From: UBA5287 sp041672395
GTDB lineage: Bacteria > Bacteroidota > Bacteroidia > Bacteroidales > Dysgonomonadaceae
Assembly: GCA_041672395.1 (NCBI GenBank)
Contig: JBAYZS010000009.1
Location: 1-64,000, forward strand
Length of the DNA: 64,000 nt
Reading direction: 5' to 3'
The translations under genes and the position numbers were made by a program. Of this stretch, positions 1 to 9,643 are shown piece by piece (the first letter of the stretch is position 1; each line of letters begins with the position of its first letter). The notes under the pieces are model-generated. The model was not told where the DNA came from and ran no database searches. It saw nothing but the letters and a program-made list of their open reading frames with translations.

Positions 1-129
1 ATTGATACCGATAAATAAATGCTTGAACTAAATATTTTTGAACAGGGCATGAATAAAGTCAATTGGGATGATAATTAGAAATCCCAACAATGGTGTAAGT
101 CCTAATGCTTTTAGAAAGCTTAATTTATT

Positions 130-306
130 TTACATCAAAAACTTAAGCGCCTCATATACAAAAAATGCAGGCCACACAAGTGCTTTTAAAATTCCAAGAG
201 CACCCATCCAAAAACCGGTAGAAGTAGAAATGAAATAAATTGCAGCGCCAATCACGCCCAATCCATATACTGCATCACCCGCAGAACCGTTATTGTTTCC
301 ACACAT
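130..306 (-). CDS. small conserved inner-membrane protein (58 aa)
   Basis: A 58-residue protein starting MCGNNNGSAGDAVYG and ending in VYEALKFLM, with two hydrophobic stretches separated by a short FWMG turn, so probably a two-pass membrane protein. From memory, short proteins of this pattern (GDAVYGLGxIGAAIYF, LKALVWPAF, YEALKFL) occur in many unrelated bacteria with no assigned function. I chose this ATG over an upstream in-frame one because AAAGGAGA lies five bases before it, a rare true Shine-Dalgarno for this group. A perfect -7 box (TATCTTTG) lies about 65 bases upstream. The frame stays open for 33 codons beyond the stop (see findings). Function unknown; confident that it is a gene. 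Confidence 0.75.
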   Translation of the reverse strand: MCGNNNGSAGDAVYGLGVIGAAIYFISTSTGFWMGALGILKALVWPAFFVYEALKFLM

Positions 307-311
307 AATTG

Positions 312-319
312 TCTCCTTT
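312..319 (-). promoter_or_regulatory. Shine-Dalgarno site of the small membrane protein gene
   Basis: AAAGGAGA on the minus strand, five bases before the ATG at 306. It decides the start. Most genes in this window have only A/T-rich leaders. Confidence 0.7.
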
Positions 320-373
320 CTTATTAAATTATATTTATTGAATAATAAAAAGTACAATGAAATCAAATACATA

Positions 374-381
374 CAAAGATA
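374..381 (-). promoter_or_regulatory. -7 promoter element (TATCTTTG) for the small membrane protein
   Basis: Perfect match to the Bacteroidota -7 consensus TAnnTTTG on the minus strand. No good -33 TTTG is visible. The predicted leader is about 60 bases. Confidence 0.45.
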
Positions 382-918
382 ATAAAATAATTAAATGAGT
401 AAATATAACTATTAAGAATTGAACTAATTTTGACTTCTATTTGTTTTATCATATAAATATTAATTAACTGATTTGCAAACGGTTTTATTTTCTGGGCACT
501 TTATTCAAAGCCGCTAATTGGTAAATAATATTTCACATATTAATTGAGAAAACTATAAAATATAAAGACACTATTTGATTATAAAATTCGCCCTGGAGTG
601 TCAACGATGGTTAAAATAAGGATAAATTGCAGTCAATTAATGTTAACTATTGATATTAACAGACTCAATAATGACGAAAATTCTGAATTTCGTGTTAATT
701 AGTTTGTGGAGGAAGGTTACTTTTTATAACAGTTAAGTTATGTAAAGATTCAAGAATTTAAATTGTATGAAAATTAAATCAGATAATCTAAACGAATAAA
801 AAAGACATAACATGTCTATGCAAAATATAGAAAAACAAAGAAAATCAGGTGTGAATCACCTTTTGATCAAATTTAAAAATATTTCATTTACAGTATTAAC
901 TTAAATATTTACAAATGT
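382..918. other. long intergenic region upstream of the first susC-like gene
   Basis: No ORF with protein-like character on either strand. The region is very AT-rich. A small hairpin (AGGTG at 847-851 with CACCT at 857-861) lies about 60 bases before the susC-like start. I found no clear TAnnTTTG box near that start, so the promoter may be regulator-dependent or further upstream. No flanking inverted repeats suggesting an invertible promoter were seen. Confidence 0.5.
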
Positions 919-3900
919 ATGAACAGAAATAATTTAACGGATAATGATTTATCCAATAAGGTACCTATAAAACATTTTTTATTGATAATACGCACAACCA
1001 TTATTCTTTTATTCACTTGCGTATTTTGTTCAATGGCTGAATCAGTCTATTCACACAACGCAATTGATCAACAACAAAAAAAGAGCATAACCGGTACGGT
1101 TGTTGACCAAAATAATATCCCTTTGATTGGTGCCAATATTGTCGAAAAAGGTACTACAAATGGTGCAGTGACAAATGTTGATGGAGAATTTATTTTAAAT
1201 ATTAATGAAAATGCTACAATTAATATTTCATATATCGGATATATTGCACAAGATATAAATACTCAGGGGAAAGAAACTTTCAACATTGTTTTGCAGGAAG
1301 ATATTAATATATTAGATGAACTAGTTGTTATCGGATATGGCACAGTAAGAAGAGGTGATGTAACTACTGCTGTTTCTACTGTTTCTACAGAAGATTTAAT
1401 GGAAAGACCTATAATTTCTGCAGCTCAAGCTATTCAGGGTAAAGCTGCCGGTGTGCAAGTTGTTCAACCGTCAGGTCTTCCCGGAGCGGGAATGGTAGTT
1501 CGTGTAAGAGGAAACACATCAATTACGGCAAGTAATGATCCATTGTATGTCGTTGATGGAGTTCCTACGGATGATATCAATTTTCTTGCGCCGGCGGATA
1601 TTGAATCGATGCAGATTTTAAAAGATGCTTCATCGGCGGCAATCTATGGTTCGCGTGCTTCTAATGGAGTTGTTTTGATTACTACGAAACAAGGGATTGC
1701 TGGACAATCTAAAATAAGTTTTAACTCATATCTTGGGATATCTAAAGTTATCAAACAGATGAAGTCCCTTAATGTAGAACAATATAAAGAATTGATGGAC
1801 GATTTAGGAGCAGTTATATTACCTGATGGTTTGAAAGATCAAACAGACTGGTTCTCTGAGGCTTTCAGAAATGGAATCAATCAAAATTATCAGGTTTCTA
1901 TTACTAGTGGAAACGACAAATTGCGTTATTTTTTATCAGGAGGATATACAGATGAAAAAGGAATATTAAATGTATCCTATTATAAACGATATAATTTAAG
2001 AGCAAATATTGATAATCAAATTAGAGACTGGCTCAATATTAATGCCAATATTGCATATTCCGATTATTCAAATAACGGTATAATCTCTGGTACTGGTTCA
2101 AATAGAGCAGGTGTTGTACTCTCGGTAATAAATACTCCAACTTATGCTCCGATTTGGGACCCTGAAAATCCCGGACAATATTATAACGATTTCTATGGAG
2201 CCAACATCACGCATCCGATAGAAAATATGTCTCGTACCGAAGATGACAAATCAAATAGTAACAGGTTACTTGGATCTTTCAATTTAAAAGTGGATTTACT
2301 GCCAAATCTACAATTTAAAAGTACAAATTCGATAGATCGAGTGTATTATCATTCTACAAGTTTTCTTGATCCGATTAAGACGTCTTATGGTCGTAATCAA
2401 GGTGGAACAGCTTCTGACAACCGCTCGTTAAGTACTATTCTGACATTCGACAACATCCTTACTTATAACTTAACTTTGGGTGAAAATCATTCTTTGAGCT
2501 TGATGGGTGGTACATCTTATACATCATCGCTATGGAATAATTCATATATGAATGCTGCTTTTTACCGTACAGACTATACACCAAAAACTTTAAACGCTGC
2601 GAACAGAATTGATCCATATGGAACCGGCACAACTGCTTCAGATTGGGCATTAATGTCATATTTAGGAAGAATTTCATATAATTACGCAAGTAAATATCTT
2701 CTTACCGCAAATTTCAGAGCTGATGGATCGTCAAAATTATCTCCTGATAACAGGTTTGGTTATTTCCCCTCACTTTCTGCAGCTTGGCGAATCTCTTCAG
2801 AAAGTTTTATGTCTGATATTGATTGGATTGACGATTTAAAACTTAGAGGTGGCTGGGGAAAGACCGGTAATCAATCGGGGATAAGCGATTATGCATATTT
2901 ACAAATGTATGATATTCAACGTATACCATGGTGGGAAACCGGAAAAGACAGGGCTGTAGTAAATATTAATCCTGCAAACATGAGAAATAGAGATCTTACC
3001 TGGGAAACCACGACTCAAAGTAATATTGGTATTGACATTACACTTCTTAAAAGTAGGATTACATTCACTGCTGATGCTTATTATAAATATACTACAAACT
3101 TATTGATGAATGTACCTTTACCCGGTGGGCTTGATTTTTCCAATATTTATCGCAACGAAGGTGAAATGGAAAACAGGGGTTTTGAATTTGCATTGAATAC
3201 CAGGAATATTGATAATAAGGATTTTAATTGGACTACTGATTTTAATATGTCATTTAACCGTAACAAGGTTACTAAGCTCTCTTTACAGAAAATTTATTAT
3301 TTTGCAAATACTTCTGAAGCTACAAGTGAAAATGTTGTTAGGATGACTGAAGGAAAACCATTGGGAATGTTTTGGGGGTATATTTCGGAAGGAGTGGATC
3401 CTGAAACCGGAGATTTGATATTCAGTGATCTTGATGGAAACGGAAGAATTACTACCAGTGATAAAAAATATATAGGTGATCCTAATCCTGATTTTGTATT
3501 GGGTATGACTAACGATTTATCATACAAAGGATTGAATTTAAGCCTATTTATTCAGGGCTCTTATGGAAATGAAGTTTATAATGCCTCACGCTATGAAACA
3601 GAAGGAATGTATAATGGTATGAATCAAACTACAGAAGTAATAAGACGATGGAGAATTCCTGGCCAAATAACAGATATACCACGTGCAACATCCGGTACAG
3701 ATAACTTAAGGGCTTCTACTCGTTTTATTGAAAACGGCAGCTATTTAAGATTAAAATCATTAACATTATCTTATAATATTAAATCTTCGTTGTTGGATAG
3801 ATTAAAAATATCGAGACTGCAGCCATATTTTACTGCACAAAACTTATTTACAATAACGAATTATTCAGGTTTTGACCCGGAGGTTAATCAATATGGTGGT

Positions 3901-3981
3901 AGTTCTACTGTCCAGGGTATTGATTGGGGAACTTATCCTCAGGTAAAGACTTTTATTTTTGGATTAAATATTGACTTTTAA
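919..3981 (+). CDS. SusC/RagA-type TonB-dependent outer-membrane transporter (PUL 1)
   Basis: Outer-membrane barrel that with its SusD partner imports oligosaccharides using TonB energy. A hydrophobic segment at about residues 20-40 looks like the signal peptide. A carboxypeptidase-D regulatory-like domain follows at about 56-127 (ITGTVVDQNNIPLIGANI), then the VVIGYG element and the plug at about 150-258, including LYVVDGVP and the AIYGSRASNGVVLITTKQG signature. The rest is barrel, ending in an aromatic residue (NIDF). Length of 1020 aa is normal. There is no STN domain between signal and carboxypeptidase domain, so anti-sigma signalling through this protein is unlikely. Twelve bases separate it from the SusD gene. 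Confident as to family; the substrate is inferred from the GH30 downstream. Confidence 0.95.
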   Translation: MNRNNLTDNDLSNKVPIKHFLLIIRTTIILLFTCVFCSMAESVYSHNAIDQQQKKSITGTVVDQNNIPLIGANIVEKGTTNGAVTNVDGEFILNINENATINISYIGYIAQDINTQGKETFNIVLQEDINILDELVVIGYGTVRRGDVTTAVSTVSTEDLMERPIISAAQAIQGKAAGVQVVQPSGLPGAGMVVRVRGNTSITASNDPLYVVDGVPTDDINFLAPADIESMQILKDASSAAIYGSRASNGVVLITTKQGIAGQSKISFNSYLGISKVIKQMKSLNVEQYKELMDDLGAVILPDGLKDQTDWFSEAFRNGINQNYQVSITSGNDKLRYFLSGGYTDEKGILNVSYYKRYNLRANIDNQIRDWLNINANIAYSDYSNNGIISGTGSNRAGVVLSVINTPTYAPIWDPENPGQYYNDFYGANITHPIENMSRTEDDKSNSNRLLGSFNLKVDLLPNLQFKSTNSIDRVYYHSTSFLDPIKTSYGRNQGGTASDNRSLSTILTFDNILTYNLTLGENHSLSLMGGTSYTSSLWNNSYMNAAFYRTDYTPKTLNAANRIDPYGTGTTASDWALMSYLGRISYNYASKYLLTANFRADGSSKLSPDNRFGYFPSLSAAWRISSESFMSDIDWIDDLKLRGGWGKTGNQSGISDYAYLQMYDIQRIPWWETGKDRAVVNINPANMRNRDLTWETTTQSNIGIDITLLKSRITFTADAYYKYTTNLLMNVPLPGGLDFSNIYRNEGEMENRGFEFALNTRNIDNKDFNWTTDFNMSFNRNKVTKLSLQKIYYFANTSEATSENVVRMTEGKPLGMFWGYISEGVDPETGDLIFSDLDGNGRITTSDKKYIGDPNPDFVLGMTNDLSYKGLNLSLFIQGSYGNEVYNASRYETEGMYNGMNQTTEVIRRWRIPGQITDIPRATSGTDNLRASTRFIENGSYLRLKSLTLSYNIKSSLLDRLKISRLQPYFTAQNLFTITNYSGFDPEVNQYGGSSTVQGIDWGTYPQVKTFIFGLNIDF

Positions 3982-3993
3982 AAATATAAAACA

Positions 3994-5505
3994 ATGCGAA
4001 ATATTATATTAATCTGGACTATTCTCGCTGCAATTCTTTTTGCAGGTCATTCTTGCGATCTGCAAAAGGACCCAATAGCCAATTTCAGCGATATTACAAA
4101 TCCACAAGACACAACGGGTGGAGAGGGTGAAATTACAACAAAAGAACAGATCGTAGCACTTCGTAACGGTTTGTATTCCACTATCAGAGATTCTCAGGAA
4201 AATTGGTATCTGGATTTATTAGTTTTAGCTGAAACCCATGCTGATAATGCATATCGTGGAACTTCCGGGAATGAGCTTTCTTCTCTTGAAGCTCAATCAC
4301 AGGATGGAATAAATAAAAATATAGCTCGTGACTGGAATTCATTTTTGAATTATATTGTAACGGCAAACCGTATAATATTAAATATAGATAATGTTCCAGA
4401 CCCAACACTTACAACTATAGAACGTAAACAATGGAAAGCTGAAGCACTTATTTTCAGAGCATGGATATGGTTCGACATGGTAAGGCTTTGGGGAGGGATT
4501 CCGTTAGTTACACAAAAAACACCTGATGTTACAGCAGATAATATTGAAGAAGTATATCCGCAATTGTTTCCCGCACGTAATACAGTAGAAGAAGTATATG
4601 CAAAAATAATTGAAGATTTGGAAAAAGCCGCGACTGATGCACCTAATGTAGATACGCAAAACAAATTTTTTCTATCAAAAGCTGTAGCAAACGCATTATT
4701 AGCCAAAGTATATGCTGAACAACCGATAAGAGATTATGCAAAAGTAATCACATATTGCGAAAAGGTTGAAGCAGATGGCTTTACATTGGTTGAAAATTAT
4801 GGAGATCTATTCTTATATGATAAGAATACGAAGGATGTAAAATTAAGAAACAGCAGTGAATCGATTTTCGAGATCACCTACCCTGCCGGTAGTACGAGCT
4901 GGGTATGGATGATGTTTGGATTAAATGAAGCCGACGAAAACAGTACATATGATTGGGCAAAATGGATTACTCCTTCAAGAGATTTGATTTCTACTTTTCA
5001 AGAAGAAAACGATGAAGTAAGAATGAATGCCTCTATTATTTGGGGCAATCCTTCATGGAGCATTCATTATCCCAGTAGTAACTATCCTTTTATGTATAAA
5101 ACCCGTTCAAATCTGAATAGTGTTATTAAATTAAGGCTTGCAGATATTCTTTTGTTAAAAGCTGAAGCATATGTAGAAACGGGAAATTTGAATGAAGCAG
5201 AAAATCTTGTCAATCAAGTTCGAAACAGGGCAAAATTAGGAGATTTATCCGCTTCGGACACATCCTCTAAAGAAAAGTTAAAAGACGCTGTGTTAAAGGA
5301 GCGTCGTTTAGAACTCGCTTTTGAAGGACAGCGCTGGTTTGACCTTGTAAGGTATGATAAAGCTATCAGTACTCTGAATTCGCTGAATCAGCGTGATGTA
5401 GGAAGAATTCAAATGTTACCATTGACAGAAGAAACTATCCTTTTACCAGTTCCTCAAGAAGCAATTGATAAAAATCCATCCTTGATACAAAATCCAGGAT
5501 ACTAA
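3994..5505 (+). CDS. SusD/RagB-type surface glycan-binding lipoprotein (PUL 1)
   Basis: Lid protein of the SusCD transporter, anchored on the cell surface and binding the ligand. Signal peptide with lipobox ending at Cys21 (AGHSC). The SusD/RagB family is recognisable from the TPR-like helical N-terminal half (WKAEALIFRAWIWFDMVRLW) and the C-terminal motif LAFEGQRWFDLVRY. Length of 503 aa is typical. It directly follows the SusC gene and precedes a GH30 lipoprotein by 10 bases, so all four PUL genes are probably one transcript. The ligand is not determined by sequence. Confidence 0.94.
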   Translation: MRNIILIWTILAAILFAGHSCDLQKDPIANFSDITNPQDTTGGEGEITTKEQIVALRNGLYSTIRDSQENWYLDLLVLAETHADNAYRGTSGNELSSLEAQSQDGINKNIARDWNSFLNYIVTANRIILNIDNVPDPTLTTIERKQWKAEALIFRAWIWFDMVRLWGGIPLVTQKTPDVTADNIEEVYPQLFPARNTVEEVYAKIIEDLEKAATDAPNVDTQNKFFLSKAVANALLAKVYAEQPIRDYAKVITYCEKVEADGFTLVENYGDLFLYDKNTKDVKLRNSSESIFEITYPAGSTSWVWMMFGLNEADENSTYDWAKWITPSRDLISTFQEENDEVRMNASIIWGNPSWSIHYPSSNYPFMYKTRSNLNSVIKLRLADILLLKAEAYVETGNLNEAENLVNQVRNRAKLGDLSASDTSSKEKLKDAVLKERRLELAFEGQRWFDLVRYDKAISTLNSLNQRDVGRIQMLPLTEETILLPVPQEAIDKNPSLIQNPGY

Positions 5506-5515
5506 GAATTAAGAT

Positions 5516-7027
5516 ATGAGAGAAAAAAACTTTTTAAGGTTAATTTATACTGTATCGCTATTGCTAATGTTCGTGATATTTTCTTCCGGTTCATGTAGCA
5601 AGTCAGAAAAACCTGTTGATGATGATCCTAATGGGGTAAAAAGTGATATAGATTTGTACGTTACAAATGCAAATAAGACCATGTTATTTCAAAAAGTACC
5701 CTTGCAATTCAGTACAAAAGATAACATGTCGCCTTATACCATAAAGATTGATCCATCAGCGACATACCAACAGATAGACGGTTTTGGAGCTGCATTTACC
5801 GGATCGACTTGTTACAATTTGTTGAAAATGCCTGCTGACAAAAGAAGTAAGCTTCTGGAAGAGACATTTGATCCTGTAAAAGGAATGGGATTTAGTTATA
5901 TTCGCATCTCAATAGGCTGTTCGGATTTTTCTCTATCTGAATATACTTATTGTGATACGCCCGGTATAGAGAATTTTGCTATTCAGGAAGAGGAGAAAAA
6001 ATATATTTTCCCTATTCTTAAAGAAATATTAGCCATTAATCCCAAAGTAAAAATCATGGCTTCTCCGTGGACAGCTCCCAGATGGATGAAGGTTAATAAT
6101 CTTACGGATTTACAACCGTATAATTCATGGACTAGCGGTCAACTTAATCCTGCATATTATCAGGACTATGCGACCTATTTTGTAAAATATATTAAGGCAA
6201 TGGAACAAGAAGGTTTTAAGATTGAGTCCATTACGCTTCAGAATGAGCCTTTAAATCGTGGTAATTCTGCATCAATGTTTATGACATGGCAAGAACAACG
6301 TGATTTTATTAAAACTGCTCTTGGTCCAAAATTCAGGGAGAATAATATTAACACGAAAATCATTGCTTATGATCATAATTATAACTATGATTCTGAAAAA
6401 CCAGACACAAAGGATCAGGGTCAGTATCCATTAAAAATTTATGAAGACCCTGAAGCAGCACAATATATTGATGGGGCAGCTTATCATGCTTATGGCGGTG
6501 ATAAAAGCGAAATGTTAAGAATCCACGAAGGAAGACCAGAAAAGAATCTATATTTCACTGAAATATCGATTGGTCTTTGGGGAAGTGGATATAATTTTGG
6601 AGAAGATTTAATGTGGAATCTTCAGGAAGTAGGAATTGGGACTTTAAATAATTGGTCAAAAGCTGTTATTGTTTGGAATTTCATGCTGGATGACAAACAC
6701 GGTCCTGATCGACCGGGAGGTTGCAACGAGTGCCTAGGTGCAATTGATATCAATTCATCGAATTACACAAGTTATACAAAAAATAGTCACTTCTATGATA
6801 TTGCGCATTTATCTAAGGTAATTAAACCTGGGGCTTACAGGATTAAATCATCCGATCTGAATATTAACGGGCTCAATTATGTAGTAACTAAAAATCCTGA
6901 CCAATCATACGGTTTAGTGGCATTAAATAATCAGTCAACAGGGCAAAGTATAACTATTGATGATGGTGTACATACTTTTAATTATAAGATTCCCCCAAAA
7001 TCAGTTTCGTCATTTAAATGGAAATAA
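5516..7027 (+). CDS. GH30 family glycosidase lipoprotein (glucosylceramidase / beta-1,6-glucanase-like)
   Basis: Retaining beta-glycosidase, secreted and lipid-anchored (SSGSC, Cys27). The GH30 barrel begins near residue 85 (QQIDGFGAAFTG). The acid/base is Glu244 in LQNEP and the nucleophile Glu349 in FTEIS. The SPWTAPRWMK and AVIVWNFMLDDKHGP blocks are typical of the family, and a C-terminal beta domain completes it. Bacteroides relatives next to SusCD include the endo-beta-1,6-glucanase of the yeast-glucan locus (GH30 subfamily 3), so beta-1,6-glucan is a plausible substrate. That is inference: other GH30 enzymes cleave glucosylceramide or other beta-glucosides. Length of 503 aa is normal for the family. 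Confidence 0.9.
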   Translation: MREKNFLRLIYTVSLLLMFVIFSSGSCSKSEKPVDDDPNGVKSDIDLYVTNANKTMLFQKVPLQFSTKDNMSPYTIKIDPSATYQQIDGFGAAFTGSTCYNLLKMPADKRSKLLEETFDPVKGMGFSYIRISIGCSDFSLSEYTYCDTPGIENFAIQEEEKKYIFPILKEILAINPKVKIMASPWTAPRWMKVNNLTDLQPYNSWTSGQLNPAYYQDYATYFVKYIKAMEQEGFKIESITLQNEPLNRGNSASMFMTWQEQRDFIKTALGPKFRENNINTKIIAYDHNYNYDSEKPDTKDQGQYPLKIYEDPEAAQYIDGAAYHAYGGDKSEMLRIHEGRPEKNLYFTEISIGLWGSGYNFGEDLMWNLQEVGIGTLNNWSKAVIVWNFMLDDKHGPDRPGGCNECLGAIDINSSNYTSYTKNSHFYDIAHLSKVIKPGAYRIKSSDLNINGLNYVVTKNPDQSYGLVALNNQSTGQSITIDDGVHTFNYKIPPKSVSSFKWK

Positions 7028-7058
7028 AATTAGATACAAACAAATAAAAAGGAATACA

Positions 7059-8420
7059 ATGAAAATAAGTCGTTTTACAATATACAGTTTGTTTGCAGTC
7101 ATAATGTTTTTAGTTGCCTGCAACAATGAAAGTGATTTTCCCGGTGAGCCGGGCGATCCTCAAATTTCATCAAAGCAAGTTCCCTCATCTGCTTTTTTTG
7201 GAGATAGCATCCCATTTTCAGCTATGGTAAGTGATTCAAAGGTACCACTATCAACATTAAAAGCTCAGCTTTATTTTGGAGAAGATATGGTTTCGGAAAC
7301 CGTTATAAGAACAATAAGTGACGGTAATTATCAGGGAAAAATATATGCTCCATTTTTGAAGAATATTTCTGACGGATCTGCTACTTTAAAATTAATATTG
7401 CAAGATATTCATTTTACAACAAGGGAAGAGACCATGCCCATCGCCCTTCAAAGACCTCAGTATGAAATTATTACTTTTGTTGCGGAAACTGGAGAGCATA
7501 TTAATTTAACACGCATAAATAATAATTCGTACAAAGGAACTCTCCCTGAAAATATGCCCAGAATGCTAAAAGGGATTTTTGAAGCTCCTAAATACGGTAC
7601 TAACGGAAATCCAATTACTTTTGGTTGGCAAGATGGAAGTATAAAAGAGGGCACAAGTTCTTTGATTACGTTCATTAGTATTACCGATAGTCCTTATGAT
7701 ATTACATTTAATTCATTAACTTATGAAAGAAGTCCATTCACTGTATATAAGTTGAATGGGAAAAACATGAATTTTATCGATAATAACTTTCAAATTGATA
7801 TAGATTTGAAAAAAGGAGATGAATTGGTATTTGAGAATATTACCAGTTTAAATAATTATTGGATTGACCCCGATTTTCTTACCCTTACTACTGATGGCAA
7901 GATTAAATTTGCAGCTATTGATGGGAAATATAGAATAATTGCAAATGAAGGAGTTATCTCCTATTTTAGGATTCAGACTCTTGATGCAAGTGGTAACAAA
8001 GCAACCCTTAAAGATGATGGTAGTGGTGCTATATGGATTGCCGGTTATGGAATTGCAAAACCGGGAATGACTACTGGACAACCTGGGTGGAATCCGGGTA
8101 ATATGTTGTGTATGGCACCAGTTGAGCCAAAAATTTACAGAATGACAGCAATTGCCAGTGTTGAACAAGGTTTGGGTCAAATTCGTTCAGACTGGTTAGG
8201 ATTTAAGTTTTTCTTTCAAGACAACTGGGGTGGAGAGTTTAATAAGGCAAAATATGCTGAAATGAGTGGTATAATACCATCTATTATTTCCATTTCAGAT
8301 AGTGGAGATATAGGTATTGCTTCCGGTCAGACATTAAAAGTAGGTACAACTTACGTGATTACAATAGATTGCACCAATGGTCCCGGGAATGCAAAAATAT
8401 CGATTGTGGAGAAATTATAG
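7059..8420 (+). CDS. PUL surface lipoprotein, SusE/F position, probable glycan-binding protein
   Basis: Lipoprotein of 453 aa with lipobox FLVAC (Cys21). The reading frame extends back into the GH30 gene, but the ATG at 7059 gives a clean signal peptide and has GGA before it, so I chose it. The body is beta-rich with no catalytic motif. Its place after SusC, SusD and GH30 is that of surface glycan-binding proteins; it may belong to the DUF5125/DUF5121 architecture that I recall beside GH30 genes in Bacteroides. Last gene before a strong terminator. Binding role is inferred from position. Confidence 0.75.
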   Translation: MKISRFTIYSLFAVIMFLVACNNESDFPGEPGDPQISSKQVPSSAFFGDSIPFSAMVSDSKVPLSTLKAQLYFGEDMVSETVIRTISDGNYQGKIYAPFLKNISDGSATLKLILQDIHFTTREETMPIALQRPQYEIITFVAETGEHINLTRINNNSYKGTLPENMPRMLKGIFEAPKYGTNGNPITFGWQDGSIKEGTSSLITFISITDSPYDITFNSLTYERSPFTVYKLNGKNMNFIDNNFQIDIDLKKGDELVFENITSLNNYWIDPDFLTLTTDGKIKFAAIDGKYRIIANEGVISYFRIQTLDASGNKATLKDDGSGAIWIAGYGIAKPGMTTGQPGWNPGNMLCMAPVEPKIYRMTAIASVEQGLGQIRSDWLGFKFFFQDNWGGEFNKAKYAEMSGIIPSIISISDSGDIGIASGQTLKVGTTYVITIDCTNGPGNAKISIVEKL

Positions 8421-8480
8421 AATAAGAAATCTGAAGGGAAAAACCTTTATGATTCAATTATTTGAATGTTAATTTTTTAA

Positions 8481-8520
8481 TAGAGGTTGTTTATAATTAG
8501 ATTAAACAACCTCTACTTTT
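8481..8520 (+). terminator. rho-independent terminator of PUL 1
   Basis: Perfect 13-bp stem (8481-8493 pairs with 8503-8515), 9-base loop, followed by a short T run. Ends the SusC-SusD-GH30-lipoprotein operon. Confidence 0.85.
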
Positions 8521-8712
8521 TACATATTAAACAACCTTTAATCAATAGTACTATAACATATGTTTAAGTCTTCAAATTATATCCATTGAAATTATTTCTA
8601 TTAATTCACTATATATTTCAGACATTTTATTATTTTTTGTAATAAAATTCAACAATAATATCTTTTCTTTGTAAATGTTTTAGGTTGCTCTTGAAGTTAT
8701 TTAGAAATCATC

Positions 8713-9549
8713 ATGTCCAATTATAAGAAAAAAGCCACAAACCTATTGGTTATAATATTTTTATTATCAATCTCAAATATATTAAACTCCCAAGAGAAAA
8801 ATTTGAGCAGCAGACCTTTTGAGTTTGCAATGTTATCAGATTTACATATTCACAATAAAAGGGAAGCTGCCACAAAATATTTGAATACTGCTGTTAAAGA
8901 TATCAACAACAACACAAAAGTAAACTTTGTAATTGTTAACGGGGATATATCCCAGTTTGGGGATATTGAATCTCTTGAAATAGCAAAAAGAGAACTCGAC
9001 AGTTTAAATGTTCCGTATTTCGTAAATGTTGGTAATCATGATATTCAATATGATTCATTGAATCTTACAATGAATGTGAAGAAAGTTTTTGGTTATGACC
9101 GATTTTCATTTTCATTTGGGAGTATTAAATTTATAGGCATTCTTTCCTCTCCTATTAAAAGAAGAGATGAAGCATATATTCTGGAGAATCATCTGAATTA
9201 TCTGATAAAAGAGGTAGAGAATATAAAAAATGAAAAGGGAATAATATTGATTACTCATTATCCAATTCTTGAAAAAGAGATGTATCAAACCGATGAAATT
9301 ATTTCTTTGATGAAAGATTTAGGAATTGAAATAGTTTTAAGCGGGCATTATCATATGAATGGCATTTTGAATTATGAAAATGTTAATGGTATTTTAAATA
9401 GAACACTTCTAAAGACTGATGGTCAAAATGGCTATAATATCTATAAATTTGATGATTTTGGGCTGCGATTAAAAGAAAGAAAACTTAATGGCGAAGAAAA
9501 TAGCTGGTTATGGTTACCATTAAAATGTCACTATAAAAAAGAAATTTAA
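8713..9549 (+). CDS. secreted calcineurin-like metallophosphoesterase
   Basis: A 278-aa protein with an N-terminal signal peptide (hydrophobic residues 11-24, NSQ cleavage region), so periplasmic or secreted. The dinuclear-metal motifs of the calcineurin-like phosphoesterase fold are all present: SDLHI (Asp43, His45), NGDIS (Asp78), GNHD (108-110), THYP and SGHYH. It resembles CpdA/Icc-type phosphodiesterases, but the substrate cannot be deduced. It sits alone between the PUL 1 terminator and the second SusC gene, 94 bases before the latter and on the same strand without a terminator between, so it could be the first gene of that operon. Confidence 0.85.
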   Translation: MSNYKKKATNLLVIIFLLSISNILNSQEKNLSSRPFEFAMLSDLHIHNKREAATKYLNTAVKDINNNTKVNFVIVNGDISQFGDIESLEIAKRELDSLNVPYFVNVGNHDIQYDSLNLTMNVKKVFGYDRFSFSFGSIKFIGILSSPIKRRDEAYILENHLNYLIKEVENIKNEKGIILITHYPILEKEMYQTDEIISLMKDLGIEIVLSGHYHMNGILNYENVNGILNRTLLKTDGQNGYNIYKFDDFGLRLKERKLNGEENSWLWLPLKCHYKKEI

Positions 9550-9643
9550 CATAAAAGTTGTGTAAAATTAATGTTTTTGTAATATAAAAGTCCCATCTTT
9601 GCAAACTATTTATACTATATATATAATTTTTCTATTAAATATA

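Noticed and set aside
382..918. Invertible promoter or riboswitch upstream of the first SusC gene
   Set aside because: No pair of flanking inverted repeats, no recombinase nearby, and only a 5-bp hairpin; nothing matches a known riboswitch.
6957..7058. Longer start of the PUL lipoprotein inside the GH30 gene
   Set aside because: The extension has no signal peptide and overlaps GH30 by 71 bases; the ATG at 7059 gives a proper lipoprotein signal.
9576..9601. Consensus promoter (TTTG and CATCTTTG) for the second SusC gene
   Set aside because: Spacing is only 14 bases and the first base of the -7 box mismatches; too weak to list.
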